From the NCBI GenBank assembly GCA_030549335.1, contig JAUKPH010000017.1, forward strand, positions 6,223,501-6,287,500: 64,000 nucleotides of DNA. The letters are read 5' to 3'. A program made the translations under genes and the position numbers. This document shows, in pieces, positions 11,339-22,790 of the stretch; the stretch's first letter is position 1, and each line of letters opens with the position of its first letter. The stretch is from Pontederia crassipes (lineage: Eukaryota > Streptophyta > Magnoliopsida > Commelinales > Pontederiaceae). The notes below the pieces were generated by a model, which was not told the DNA's origin, did not search any database, and worked only from the letters and a program-made list of their open reading frames with translations.

Positions 11339-14330
11339 TATAGTCACAAAGTTGCTAAACTGAACATCAAAATTACATATGCAGGGCAAAAAATCTGTCC
11401 TTCCTAGTGCTTATATATTAATCCCAACCTCAAGAGCCCAACATTGCCTAGTAACTTCAGCTTCCACTAACTGAAGCTTTTATACAGCCAGGTATTTTTT
11501 GAGGAGAATTACACAACCAGGTATATGAAGTGAAATATGCCAATGATAAAAATAAGATTAATGGCTAATGCAATAACCTCAACCTTTTGGTTCCACAAGA
11601 CATTAAAATAATCACTAGATACATGAGTCAATTAAGTACTGCAAACATCTGTGGAACTAGTTTCCTATGTAAAAGTTTGTCAACATAAAGTCTGTCACTT
11701 AAACACACATGTTTAGAAGTCCCTTAAACAAAGAGGAAGATTTGCGTACAAATTTTAACAAAGTTGAATTTCATGAAGACTATTAGTTAACATAGACACA
11801 GAAAGAACAATTATTGGAACAATGGGGAAAGCAATGAAGTAAAGACAAAAGCATCTGCAGGTATTCATTTAATTAGAATTGTGCTTACATGAATAAAATG
11901 GGCACAAGCTTCTACTTATGCGATTTCAAAATATTTTAATATAGATACAATGGGTTCCTGGTGTAAACCTTTAGTGATGGGTCAGATCCGAAAGGAGACC
12001 GAAGTTTTCCGTAATGTTGACATGATATTTTGAGCAATGAGAGAAGCAATTTCAGACGTTTGCTTTTCTGGAAGTCTACACCAGGAGACTCATAACTCTT
12101 GATCCTCTCATCTACCCACTTGTATACATCCTTTGTTGCAGCATTGCCACCGACAAGAGGACCGGGATAAGATTGCCGACATAAAGCATCAAAGTAATCA
12201 GAATTGCTGGAAGCATCGGTTTGATCATTCACAACATCTGCTAAGTCAACTATGGAGATTGTAGCATTATTGGAACCCTTCAGATGCAGAGAAATAAGCT
12301 AAGTTCAACAAGAGTTTCACAAATAAGTAGAAATAAAATAACTTTTGCAACATAACATATCCAATTAGAATAAAGAAACAAGCGTAGGTCACCTGGCTTC
12401 CATGGTCCAAGTTCATTTCAAAAGATGTAGGATTTTTCATGACTATCATTCTCCCACCGAAACCGAATGCAACTAAAGCATGTGCAGGGCGCCCATCTGA
12501 AGATCTCTCTTTATGAGGATGAGAGAATTCAGAATAAGAATTATTTGGGTCATGAAATTGTTGATTCAAGTACTCCACATTTTTCTGACTCCCATAAAAG
12601 CTATTAGAAAGACCTGTGTGAAGGTTTTGCTCAACCTTTGGTTGGTTGAATTGATATATAGTTTCTGTCGGGATAAAGCTATTAGATGGTGCGAAACCAT
12701 TACTGTGACTAGAATTATGGTTGATGGCAGGTAGAAATGTCGTCAAACCTACTTGTTGATCAACTTTAGTCCCTAATGAATTGAAGAAGCTCTGCTCTTG
12801 CTGTTTTTCAGTGACACCTTCAAGCATTCCACTTTTACCGACTTGCTCAGGCTGCCACATGTTATTCACAGCAAACTTACTAGTGGTAGTACTCCAATTC
12901 CCTCTAAACCCTTGGTTACCTTGGTGTTGGACAGACTTCAATTCTGAGGATATAAATTCTGGCTGAGTATAACTATTATTGACCTTCATATCCCCTGTAA
13001 ATCGTTGATCACCCTGATCATGAATGATATGTTCATTAGATATCATATATCCCTGTTCAGCATTACTTGTTGCATAGTTCCAGTCCCTTCCAAAACCTTG
13101 GGTACCCTGTTCGATAATTTTTTCTTCAGAGGGTACAAGTCCTTGTTGAGCATGACTACCTGTGGAAACACTCCATTCCCTGTCAAATCCTTGGTTACCC
13201 TCATCTTGGAAAGATCTTTCTCCCTTGTATAAAAGTTGATTCTCCAAAGTCAATCCAACAGTAACATCCTTCGAGACATCTTCCTGAGGGACAAATGAGC
13301 CATGTGTTGCCTCAGTGTATGATTCAAGAGTGTGCCATAGACCTGTGATTGTGTCATAATACCATCCAGGATATTGAGGATCAAAGACCATATTAGGTGG
13401 GTACTCGGCACTTCCTTGAGAACCCAGATTCCAGTTAGATACATTACCTAAGGCACTATCTTCCTCTATTGTCTCCAACACTGATGGAGTAGATTGTTGC
13501 AGATAAATAACATCTGAGCCACTAGAATCTGTAGTGGTACCCTGGTAATGATTCACATATCTCTCTTCGGCATCCATTGTGGCACTGCTATAGGCTTCCA
13601 CTTGACCAACAGTATTTGCATCATAACCATCCACCTGATACCACTGTCCAGAAATCGCATCATACTGCCAGCCTGGATAAAGATTCTGCAAAGACTGTGG
13701 ATCATTTTGATGCACATTCTGCTTGCTAGATGAGGTGTATAATTTTGGTTCTTCAGGCTCAGAAGAACGAGCATATGACCCAACACGTCCACCTCCACCG
13801 CCTACAGATATTAAACTAGGGACATCATCCTCTTTCTGTTCATTAGCATAGGAATTTGTGCTCCCGGCAAAGAAGTCGGCGTCAGTCTCAAGGCCACCCA
13901 TGTCAAACAGCTGCGAGCTCACCCCAAAGGCAGTCCACTGCACTTGTCTCACACTTGTTAACTTCGACTCATCAGTCTTCAATGTTGTCAAAGCTTGCGA
14001 AGCTTCCTGCACCATATCCATGGAAGAACCATCTTCCGAGCCACCAACCAAAGAAACAATGGGCCTACTCTCTTGGAACACCAGAGGATCCTTTTGAGGG
14101 ACCTCAGATAACTGCAAGTTCTCATCTTGCTGCTTATCCTTGGATTCAGAATCGGACAAATCACCATAATCCTCCACGGAAGTACCAACATCACCAAGGC
14201 TAAGATTAGAGAGTTCCCTCACCATCTTCTTGGCACTAGATCCGTCGATTGTGAACTCATCATCCACGAGATTGTTGAAGAAATCCTCGTCGGTCTGGTC
14301 GTCTGCCAGCAACGAAGTTGAAGATGCCAT
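6914..14330 (-). CDS. SEC16: Protein transport protein SEC16 homologue (COPII coat assembly factor)
   Basis: SEC16 is a large peripheral protein that organises COPII budding at endoplasmic-reticulum exit sites by binding SEC13-SEC31 and SEC23-SEC24. Thirteen coding exons read on the minus strand: 14330-12393, 12277-11969, 11132-10998, 10906-10784, 10645-10478, 10393-10268, 10188-10054, 8889-8762, 8696-8585, 8498-8184, 8046-7918, 7813-7530, 7448-6914. Every junction is GT-AG, the frame closes, and the product is 1478 residues (Arabidopsis SEC16s are somewhat over 1300). Residues 1-610 are acidic and low-complexity, with two YPGW(Q/Y)YD motifs (218, 320) and four 31-residue repeats (377-500). 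The conserved central domain begins around PAHALVAFGFGG (615). The alpha-solenoid follows (about 750-1060, with RTELYEYSKVLGNSQF and YKIIYAYMLAEVGK). The C terminus has the conserved AKLGDQNKFYYDDKLKRWVE (1207 on) and ends HEVQL. No break was seen. Whether it is the A or B paralogue cannot be told. Confidence 0.93.
11271..11340. repeat. Palindromic (TC)n(TA)n(GA)n microsatellite in SEC16 intron 2
   Basis: About 27 bp of TC, 25 bp of TA and 17 bp of GA lie in immediate succession. The flanks are reverse complements and the TA centre is self-complementary, so the whole 70 bp can fold on itself. It lies in the intron between exons 2 and 3 (11968-11133). Confidence 0.9.
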
Positions 14331-14477
14331 CTGATTCCAGATGGCCTAAGCAACTCTATGAAAAATCCTGGCTTCCACTTCAGGAACTGTTCGAATCCCC
14401 CAAATCTAAAAGACTCAACGGCGTCCAAAATTCTCCATTGGAATTCAAAATCTAACCAAATAAGTGGGAGGAGGAAA

Positions 14478-14731
14478 CTGCCCAAAATTCAGGATCTAGC
14501 GACCGCCGACAAATTCCGGTAAAGAAAAACAAGCAGATCCCCGATCCCTACACGAATTCTGGTCTCCCGAACGGGGGCAACGCGTCGTCGAGGGAGGGAA
14601 ACAGTCCAAATTCTGAGAATTTCGCCGAACCCTGCGAAACGGATAACAAAACAGACCCGGATAAATCGCAACTTTTTTGGCGGCGAAGCGAGCGGAGAGA
14701 AGGAAGCGAGCTCTCGGAGCCGGGAACTTAC
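14478..14731 (-). other. Probable 5' UTR intron of SEC16
   Basis: On the minus strand a consensus donor (CTCG followed by GTAAGT) at 14731 and an acceptor (TTTTGGGCAG) ending at 14478 bracket 254 bases upstream of the ATG at 14330. Leader introns are common in plant housekeeping genes. The choice of acceptor is inferred; transcript reads would settle it. Confidence 0.5.
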
Positions 14732-14732
14732 C

Positions 14733-15789
14733 GAGAGGAGAGCGGCGACGAGCGATTCGGATGCAGCACACGGCGTCGGCGGTGGCTGATCGATCTAAAG
14801 ACACGCAGAGACGAAGAATTAGTGAAACCCTCGCGTTTGATCGGATGCAATCCCTTCGCGATTTCGTGTATGTTTCTTTTTTCGTTTATTTCCCCTCCTT
14901 TTTTTCTGTTTTTTTTCTTTTCCAACTCTTTTCGCGTTGTTTTCCTTTTCTTTTTGTTCGTTTTGTTTTTCTCCAGCTTGAACACGAAGACGGCAGATTG
15001 ACTTATAGATATTTTTATTGCTTTGTCAGATAATAGATTTATTTTTATCATTAATCAATTAATTAGCTATATTATTTATTTATTTACTGGTTAAGTAAAT
15101 TAAAAGATTAATTTTAAGTATAAATTGTTATAATATGATTTTTTATTTGGAAAAAATCAATTTGAGATTAATATATTAAAAGAATATTGTACGAGTATAT
15201 TACGATATTTTTATTTGAAAAAAGTAAACTGAATTTGAGCATCATTAAAATAAATAGTCATTTATTTTCAAATAAAATTTCGTATTTTTTTCAATTTAAA
15301 AAGGATATAATAAGGCTTTTTTTTGTTGGAAGAAAGTAAGTTCAATTTGAGTACGATTAAAATAAATATTTTTTGTAAAAGATAATGGACAAATATAATA
15401 GGAACCAATTAAATTCAATTTGAAATTATTAAGATAAATAATATTTTCTTTTTAAAAATAATGAATTATTTTCGAAAAAATAATTTAATCAACAATATAA
15501 CAAAAAAACTATTTGAAGAAAAGTAAATTAGATTTGAGTATGACTTAAATAAATAATCTTTCCATTCTAAAAGATAATGTATATTTTTTGACTTAAAATA
15601 AGTTTAAAAAACAAATTAAATTTGAGTCTAATTAACATATATAATATTTTTTTTATTTTTTTTAAAAAATTTATTATATGATAATATATATATCATATAT
15701 ATGTTGTACAATACAAAATTAAATGCGATTAACTTGTGTGTATATATATAGACATTGTATATAATATGTAAAAGCATGATACTGTGACA
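14733..15789. other. SEC16 upstream region
   Basis: The first exon leader (from about 14733 up) is GC-rich. A long pyrimidine tract on the plus strand (about 14875-14975) and a TATA-like CTATAAG on the minus strand (about 15001-15008) could mark the core promoter. Beyond 15060 the sequence becomes extremely AT-rich. Confidence 0.3.
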
Positions 15790-18070
15790 AATAGCATTAT
15801 GCACCAGTGACATCATGTCACCTAATAAAATTCAATATTATTTAAAAGAAATAAAATTGTATCAAACTTTTAATATAACTTTAACTAAACCTAATACTTT
15901 AAATTTCTAATCCTAGACATAATCCCAATCCTAAAATATAAAAATCTACTATCGGATTAAAATAGCAATACAATTATTCTTATTTTCGAATTTTATTTGC
16001 AGGAAAAAATCTTATCATAAGTTTGTTAAATTAGGTAATAACATTTGTAAGACAGAAATTAAAAATATTAAATCTAAAAAGTAAATCTAATTTGATTCGG
16101 ATTACGATTTTTGACATGATTAAATCAAATCATGATATATTTGTAATTGAAAATTAAATGAAATTAAATATGAAAATAGTAAAGGTAATTTGAGCGAGAG
16201 TAGGATTTGTTATATGACTAAATCAAGAAAAGAAACTAAGAAATCACTGAAAATTAAATTAGATGAATTTAGAAGAATAAAATTTATTGAATAAGATATG
16301 TTAGTTGTGATATTTTCTTTTCTTTTTCTTTGTTTTTGGATTTGTTTAAATTGAACAGACAAATAATAAAAGTTTGTTATACAACACAATAATTATATGT
16401 TCAAATTAAATGTGATTCCATGTAAAAATAAATAAATAAAAATGAGTATAATAGGAGTCTATGTATGTTTAAATTGAGAAAAAATAAATAAATTCATAAT
16501 TAACTACAAAAAAATTTCAGATTTATTCACAAATGTAAAAATATCTTATAATACAATATATTAAATTAGGAAATAGCATTTCTAAGACCCAAAATAAAGA
16601 AAAATTAAATCTAAAAGGTAAATTTAATTTGATTAGGAGTAGGGTTTTTGTATAATTAAATCTAATCATAGTATATGTGCAACTGAAAATTAGCTGAAAT
16701 TAAATATAAAATGTTTAAAGTTAGTTAGAGTAAGACTGTAAGAGTATGATTTTTGTATGATTAATTAAGTAAGAAACTTAAGGCATAACTGAAAATGAAA
16801 CTATACTACATTTAGAAGAAATAAATTTGATTTAATTAGAAGGAAGAGTTTTGATGTTTTCTTTTATTTTTAGTTATTTCTTTTGGTTCTTCAATTTAAA
16901 CAATTAATAATAAAATATTGTTAGGCAACACAATAATATATGCCCAAATTAAATGGGACTCCATGTAAAAATGAATAAATTAATTTGAGTAGAAGTATGA
17001 ATTTAATTTAATTAGAATTTTGTGGTTCGGGTGGGGTGATTTTTTAAATCTTAAGCCATTTAAAAAAATTTGTCTAATGGGTTGATTTTTTTTCGAGTAT
17101 TTTATCATACCAGAATAATATTTAAAAAATATAATAAATTAAAATCAATACTAACATATTTAATTTTCTAATTAAATATATGATACGTTATTATAAGTAT
17201 TAAATTAAAGTGTTATAATGTGTTGGGAACATATTAAACTATATAAAAAACTAATAATAAAAATATTATTTATGAACTAATTATATTTTAATAAATAGAA
17301 ACGGCCTCCACAAGCCTCTATTTTAAGCGGGTCGACCCTTTATTAAAAAACTGACCTAAATTGTATTTAGTTACATAATTTACAGTTTTTTTGTTTGATT
17401 TTTTCGGTCCTCCTAGTTTTTCAGTTTAGTTAAATTTTTCTTAGAAGCATGAGTCTTTATAGGTTTAAATTGAATAAAAGAAATAATTCATATATAATTT
17501 TTTAAACAATTAATAATAAAAAAATTATAAATACAATAACATATGTTCATTAAATGGGATTCTATTTTTTAAAAAAAATTAATTTTGATAATTCTAAAAT
17601 GAGAAAAATAAATAATTCCTACATTATAATTCTAATCTTAAAGATTATCCTAATCCTAATACATAATCATATAACATTGGATTAAAATAGTAACATAATT
17701 TTTTATCATTATCATATTTAGTTATATAAAAATAAAAAATATCTTATAATGAAATTCGTTAAATTATGCAATAACATTTGTAAAACTAAAACTAAAAAAG
17801 ATTAAATAAAATATACAAATCTAATTCGATTATGAGTATAATTTTTTATATGATTAAATATAACCATAATATATGTGCAACTGAAAATTAAATGAATTTA
17901 ATATAAAAAGAGTAAAATTAATTTGAGCAGAGTATAATTTTTGTACCATTAAATCAATAAAAGAAATTAATAAATAGCTGAAGATAAAACCATGTGATGG
18001 CATCATGCATGGATGACACATGTCATCTAATAAATATTAAATATTATTTGAAATGAAATAAAAATTTATC
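15790..18070. repeat. Old, diverged AT-rich tandem repeat array
   Basis: The same ordered set of words recurs. One set (AATATCTTATAAT, then TTAAATTA, then AATAACATTTGTAA) starts near 16006, 16540 and 17740. Each is followed by a CTAATTTGATT-like word and ATATGTGCAACTGAAAATTA. A further start word (ATCATGTCACCTAATAAA) occurs near 15815 and again near 18010. Spacing is irregular (about 535 and 1200 bp), the longer gap containing unrelated sequence with GGTTCGGGTGGGG and GCGGGTCGACCC words (about 17020-17350). No coding content. Confidence 0.5.
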
Positions 18071-20084
18071 TAGCTCATAGTTAATTTTGTCTTGAAAATT
18101 GGATCACATCATAAATAAATTTTCATAATACTAATACATGAAAATAAGGTAATATGAACTCAGAACCTGTCCTAAACATAAATACATTAATTTCTTTTAA
18201 GTCTCATCAGGCAGTAAGATTTGTATGCCTAAAAAATAATATATGCATATATATAACATACTAATTATTTTTTGGATTTATTTGATACAATTTAAACAAT
18301 GTGTAGCAAAAGTTGTCATATAAGCTAATAATATTCATATGCCTAAAAATCAAAGAAGATTATAAGTAGAATCAATTGTTAAATTGAAAAAAAACTCTTT
18401 TAAATTATTTTTTAATAATCTCATTGGATTGTAAGTTATGTATAATTCAATAAATAATGTACAGTATTATATTTATCTAATTTCCTCATAAGAAGTCAAC
18501 GATACTGACTTTTTATAAGGTAATAATACTTAAAATCCTAATAATAAAAGATGATCAAATCCAAATGGCAAACCTAATTTGATTAGATGTAAAACTACTT
18601 CTTTGATTAAAAAAAAATTTAATTCACATTTGAAATTGCATACCTAAAGCTATATTTTTATTGTTATTTTGAAAAATGTAAACGAAATAGATAGTTATAA
18701 AGTATATGTGTTTATTCAGTGGTAGATAAATTTCACTACAAACTCTCCTACTTTTACCCATTTTTTAACGTTATTTTCCAATAAAATGAACTATCTTTAT
18801 ATTTTAACTTATTTCATTAAATGTCGTTTCGACCAATAATAATCAATTTTTTGATCATTTGGTTGACTTGACATATTATTTTAAAATAAAAATTATGAAG
18901 TATATGAAAATATTTTAGTTAATATGGTATATGTAATCCATTAATTTATACCATTTATTAATTTAGAGAATATAATTAATATATTCTAAATTGAATCTGG
19001 GGATATTAATTTGTGAATATTTTAATTTAATATTGAATTAAAAAATTAACTTGCTTGTGTTGAGTTGATGGAATGTTAATTTTTTGAGATATGAATTTTA
19101 TCTTGGTAGGTGAATAGTTTTACGGAAACCCCTAATTCATTTTAAAAATCTAAAATATTGCCACATATTTATCTTTAATATATTATGATCCTAAAGCCTA
19201 ACATTTTCAGCATCATTCCTTATGTATATATTATTCTATTTTATATTTAAAATATTATATTTAGAAAGTTTAATTTTATGGCTTATTAACTTATGTGTCA
19301 GATAAGTAATGAATAATTATTATTCATAAGTTTGATATTTTACTTTTTTTACTATATTAGTTGAGCGATTATGTGCTTGCTAATGAATTTATTTTATTAT
19401 ATCATTTTACACATTAATTTCTCATCATCATATTAAGCTTTAGTAAATAACTAATGTTACAATACATATGAGCGTTCATGAGAAAAAAATAATGAATTTT
19501 ACATGCTACTCTCATAAAAATATGATTAACATATATGTTCATATAAAAAAATCTGGTAACAAAAAATATTTAGTGAACCCTCGGAAATTGATATTTTGGA
19601 CTTCAATTAAAAATGAGGATATTTTTCGAAGAAATGAAACCATCCATTTAAATTATCACCCGTATTAAAAGGACAGGGGCATGAGGCAAACTATATTTAA
19701 CAATATATTTTGAAATTTTTAAAATATTCTTATTATTTTTCAAATTATATTTTATAGTATTGCTCTTTATCTTATACTGATCTCAGATTTAGTATTGGTA
19801 TTTACTCAAACTATTTTAGTGTAGTTGAATGTGAAAGTGGTTAAGTTATATTCAAAAATATTTTATAGTAGGTTGAGTACAATTAAAGTGAACTTATTTT
19901 CCTGTAGTTGTAGTCAGATAGAAGAGTTAAATTTTAGAATTTAATGGTAAATTCTTTTAAATATCTTACATGATTAAGTTATGTTTATATTTTGTTAAAT
20001 ATTATTTCTTAAACTAGGATCTCGATTGAAAAAAATCATAATCAATTATGACAATATTTAATTCTCTTTATGAAAAATATGATA
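18071..20084. other. AT-rich spacer without recognisable features
   Basis: Very AT-rich with only short chance ORFs (for example 19468-19668, no known motif). No RNA gene or transposon boundary recognised. Confidence 0.4.
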
Positions 20085-20606
20085 AATTATACTTCCCAAC
20101 TCGAGGTCAACATCTCAATGATTCTTCAACTTCAATTTATAACTACATTGTATCCGAACTTTAACTTTTTTACACGCATCATCCTTCTGATCGATAATAA
20201 AATAATATAAATAATAATTAATTAAAAGGGGGGCAAAGGGAGCCAACACCCCCATTTTTTTCCTCGCATTGAGGCTTTCCTTGGTGATGATGATAGGTGG
20301 TTTTGGCTTGTTCTTGTACTTCGGCTTCCCCTCCTCTCTAGCGCCGGAGAGGGGGTGGGGGCCTCGCCCCTTGTCCCCCTTCGGTGAGAGAGGCGATACT
20401 CTTAGACTGCCACCTTTTCTAATTTTTTAATTAATTATTATTTTTATATTATTTTATATTATTTTATTATGTCATATTAGTAAGATAATCGAAAATTGTC
20501 TATTACTGAGTGGACATGCATATAAAAAAGTTAAAGTTCATGGATAATGTATTTACAAATTAAAGTTGAGGGACTATTGAAATATTAACCTAATGTTGGG
20601 TGACAA
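20085..20606. mobile_element. Long-terminal-inverted-repeat element (MITE or foldback)
   Basis: Two arms of about 140-190 bp are imperfect reverse complements. The left arm carries CTTCAACTTCAATTTATAAC, then ACTTTAACTTTTTTACACGC, then an AATAAAATAATATAAATAAT tract. The right arm carries the inverse of each in mirror order. They enclose a GC-rich centre (about 20228-20418) with GGGGGCAAAGGGAGCC and GCCGGAGAGGGGGTGGGGGCC. Long arms and lack of coding suggest a Mutator-like or foldback non-autonomous element. A target duplication was not established, so the outer limits are approximate. Confidence 0.6.
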
Positions 20607-20618
20607 TCCATGTAATTT

Positions 20619-21122
20619 TAGAGGTGAGCACGAGCTGGGACGACCCAATCCCCCAGCCCGGACCGACCTGAATTTGTCGAGCTTTTTTCCAACCTGATTA
20701 CCAATCGAGTCGGGACCGGTCCGGATGATTATAATCCGGACGCCATCCTGACCTGAATAAATATATAATATTAGTATTAAATTATTTTTAAATATTATAT
20801 TTATGTTTATTTTAAATAAATATTTATATTTTATTTGATATATATCTTAAATATATATTATATTATATTATCATATATATAATTTAATTAATATTTATCA
20901 CATTTATATAATAACATTATTTTTTTATTATTTTATTTTTATGATAAAATTGAAACAATCGAAAATTCTCGATTTTTGTTTCGATTTGTCGGGGACGTCC
21001 CGGTCCTGGACTGACTGAAACAAGGCCCGGGACTGAGTCTCCTTTTTAAAAAATCTGAAGCAAATCGAGTTGGGACAGAGTTGGCCCAGATCCGGTCTCG
21101 GACCCAGATTTGCTCACCCCTA
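20619..21122. mobile_element. hAT-type MITE, second copy
   Basis: A 504-bp element with left end TAGAGGTGAGCA and right end the inverse of TAGGGGTGAGCA. It is flanked by TGTAATTT (20611-20618) and TATAATTT (21123-21130), 7 of 8 identical. It has the same GC arms and AT core, in the same order and orientation, as 527-1026. Nearly equal length and collinear cores show one family. No coding capacity. Confidence 0.78.
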
Positions 21123-21299
21123 TATAATTTACCCCTGGTAAACACTAGGATGATTTTTGTAATGGAGAAAATCACCTAACTTTTGTAGGTTATTCTTTTA
21201 ACAAAAAAATTTACATCTCACTTTAACCCCCCAATATTATATAACTCGTTAAAAAGGAAAAAAGGTGGGTTGTGAAAAATATTGAAAAAAAGGAAGCTG

Positions 21300-22040
21300 T
21301 GGGCATCGCAAGTGGACGGCTATCTTCAACTCGATTTGAAATGGGGAGGCATGATTCAGGTCAGGTCCAGTTTGAACCTCTCTCTACATAACCAATAGTG
21401 AGAAAATCTGGTTCCCACCATTACCGCCACTACCAGCTTCTTCTGCATGGTTGTTGTCGACTTCTTTTGCACAGTCGTCATCAGCTTCTTCTGCGCTCAT
21501 AATCTGTTAACAGATCAACATATTCATGTGACTCGGCTAAAATGAAAGAAGCAAGCTGCCATCTTCAACCAAGTATAGTCAAACAACATAAAATGAGAAG
21601 GAGGCGACGGAGGGAGCTCCCCTTTGACCTTCTCAGGCGTGACCGACGTAGACCTCGCCCTAGAACAGGATTTTGTGTTGGTTAGTGCCATCGTTCATCA
21701 GCAGCACAGTCGTGTCAATCGCCTCGGGCCCGAGCTGGAGCTGCTCCTGATCCGATTGTAGCAGCGATCGTTAGGCAAGGATATCTCACGCGGATGCCGC
21801 AGAATGTACGAAACCGTCATCGCGGCCTTCGTCTCTGTCATCGCCACCATCGCTCGGGTGTTGGCGAGGGGGAAAGGGATGCGTTTGAGGATCAGCGTCC
21901 GACGACGACATGTTTGCCGGAGTTTCCAGCCCGGTGAGGAGAGAACAAACCCTAAACCCTTGGACATCGTCACTCTCCGTCGGCCGCATGTTGGATGGAC
22001 GACGAACCAAATTGGATTTCTCTCGCCCTCTACCTGAACC
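21300..22040 (-). pseudogene. Coding-like relic, unidentified
   Basis: This GC-richer island sits in AT-rich DNA. On the minus strand it shows gene-like composition across three frames, for example MSSSDADPQTHPFP near 21905 and EAIDTTVLLMNDGTNQHK near 21720-21670, interrupted by stops and frame changes. An acidic segment MSAEEADDDCAKEVDNNHAE lies near 21500. No family is recognised. It may be a decayed gene or the captured gene fragment of a transposon. Confidence 0.25.
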
Positions 22041-22072
22041 GAACTGCGGTTTAAAAGAAGATTAAAGATAGC

Positions 22073-22112
22073 CATCGATCTTGCGATCGATGATTGTCCA
22101 CAACTGTGGACA
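22073..22112. repeat. Pair of adjacent perfect hairpins
   Basis: CATCGATC-TTGC-GATCGATG (8-bp stem, 4-base loop, 22073-22092) is followed 2 bases later by TGTCCACA-AC-TGTGGACA (22095-22112). Directly observed; no function is implied. Confidence 0.75.
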
Positions 22113-22354
22113 CAAAATGAGTCCACAGCTTCCTTTTTCCCATGAAAATATAGTGCCTATCTATGAAGTTGGGAAATGAATTTAATTTCACTAGGAAATA
22201 ATATCTTTTAGTCTTTTTCCCTAAACTAATCAAACTGTTCTTATCATTTTTTTTATTTACGAACCATATTGAAATTTTAAAAAAAGAACATTGACGAACA
22301 CTCATTATAGAATAAGAATTCACTCACTCGCAAACAAAGTTAGGTCATTTCAGA

Positions 22355-22790
22355 AGTAATTTTCACAATTAGCTACTCAAGTTTCCTTTCATTTCATTTT
22401 GATCCCCGCAATTTATGTTGTAACTAATCAGTCCTTCAACTTATACATTTATAATAAAATAATTTTCTTAACATATGTCAGAAGATTTTCAAATTAATTT
22501 GTTGATTGGAGGCAGCCCCATCCCCTCCTTTAATTTTTTTTATTTTAACTATAATTTTATAATAAAGTCTTATAAATTATTTTAATAAATATATTATAAT
22601 TCTAAAAAAAATTAGATGTTAACCACATCAGTAACACAATTAATAAGATAATTTCTAATTTTACTATTATATACTGAGAAAGTTATTTTGTTAGAAATTT
22701 ATAAGTAAAAGAATCAACTGATTGCAAAATAAAGTAAAAAAAAAGTTAAAATGAGATCAAAGCAGAGTTAAGAACAAAACTTAAAACATT
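22355..22790. mobile_element. Second long-inverted-repeat element, diverged
   Basis: The left arm (about 22370-22490) and right arm (about 22650-22790) are imperfect reverse complements. The left has CATTTTGATC, AATCAGTCCTTC and AAAATAATTTTCTTA, and the right has the mirror equivalents. The centre has a GGAGGCAGCCCCATCCCC word, echoing the G/C-rich centre of 20085-20606. Ends are approximate. Confidence 0.45.

Noticed and set aside
14488-15051. Small ORFs upstream of SEC16 on both strands
   Set aside because: They lie in the SEC16 leader, leader intron and pyrimidine tract. No recognisable protein.
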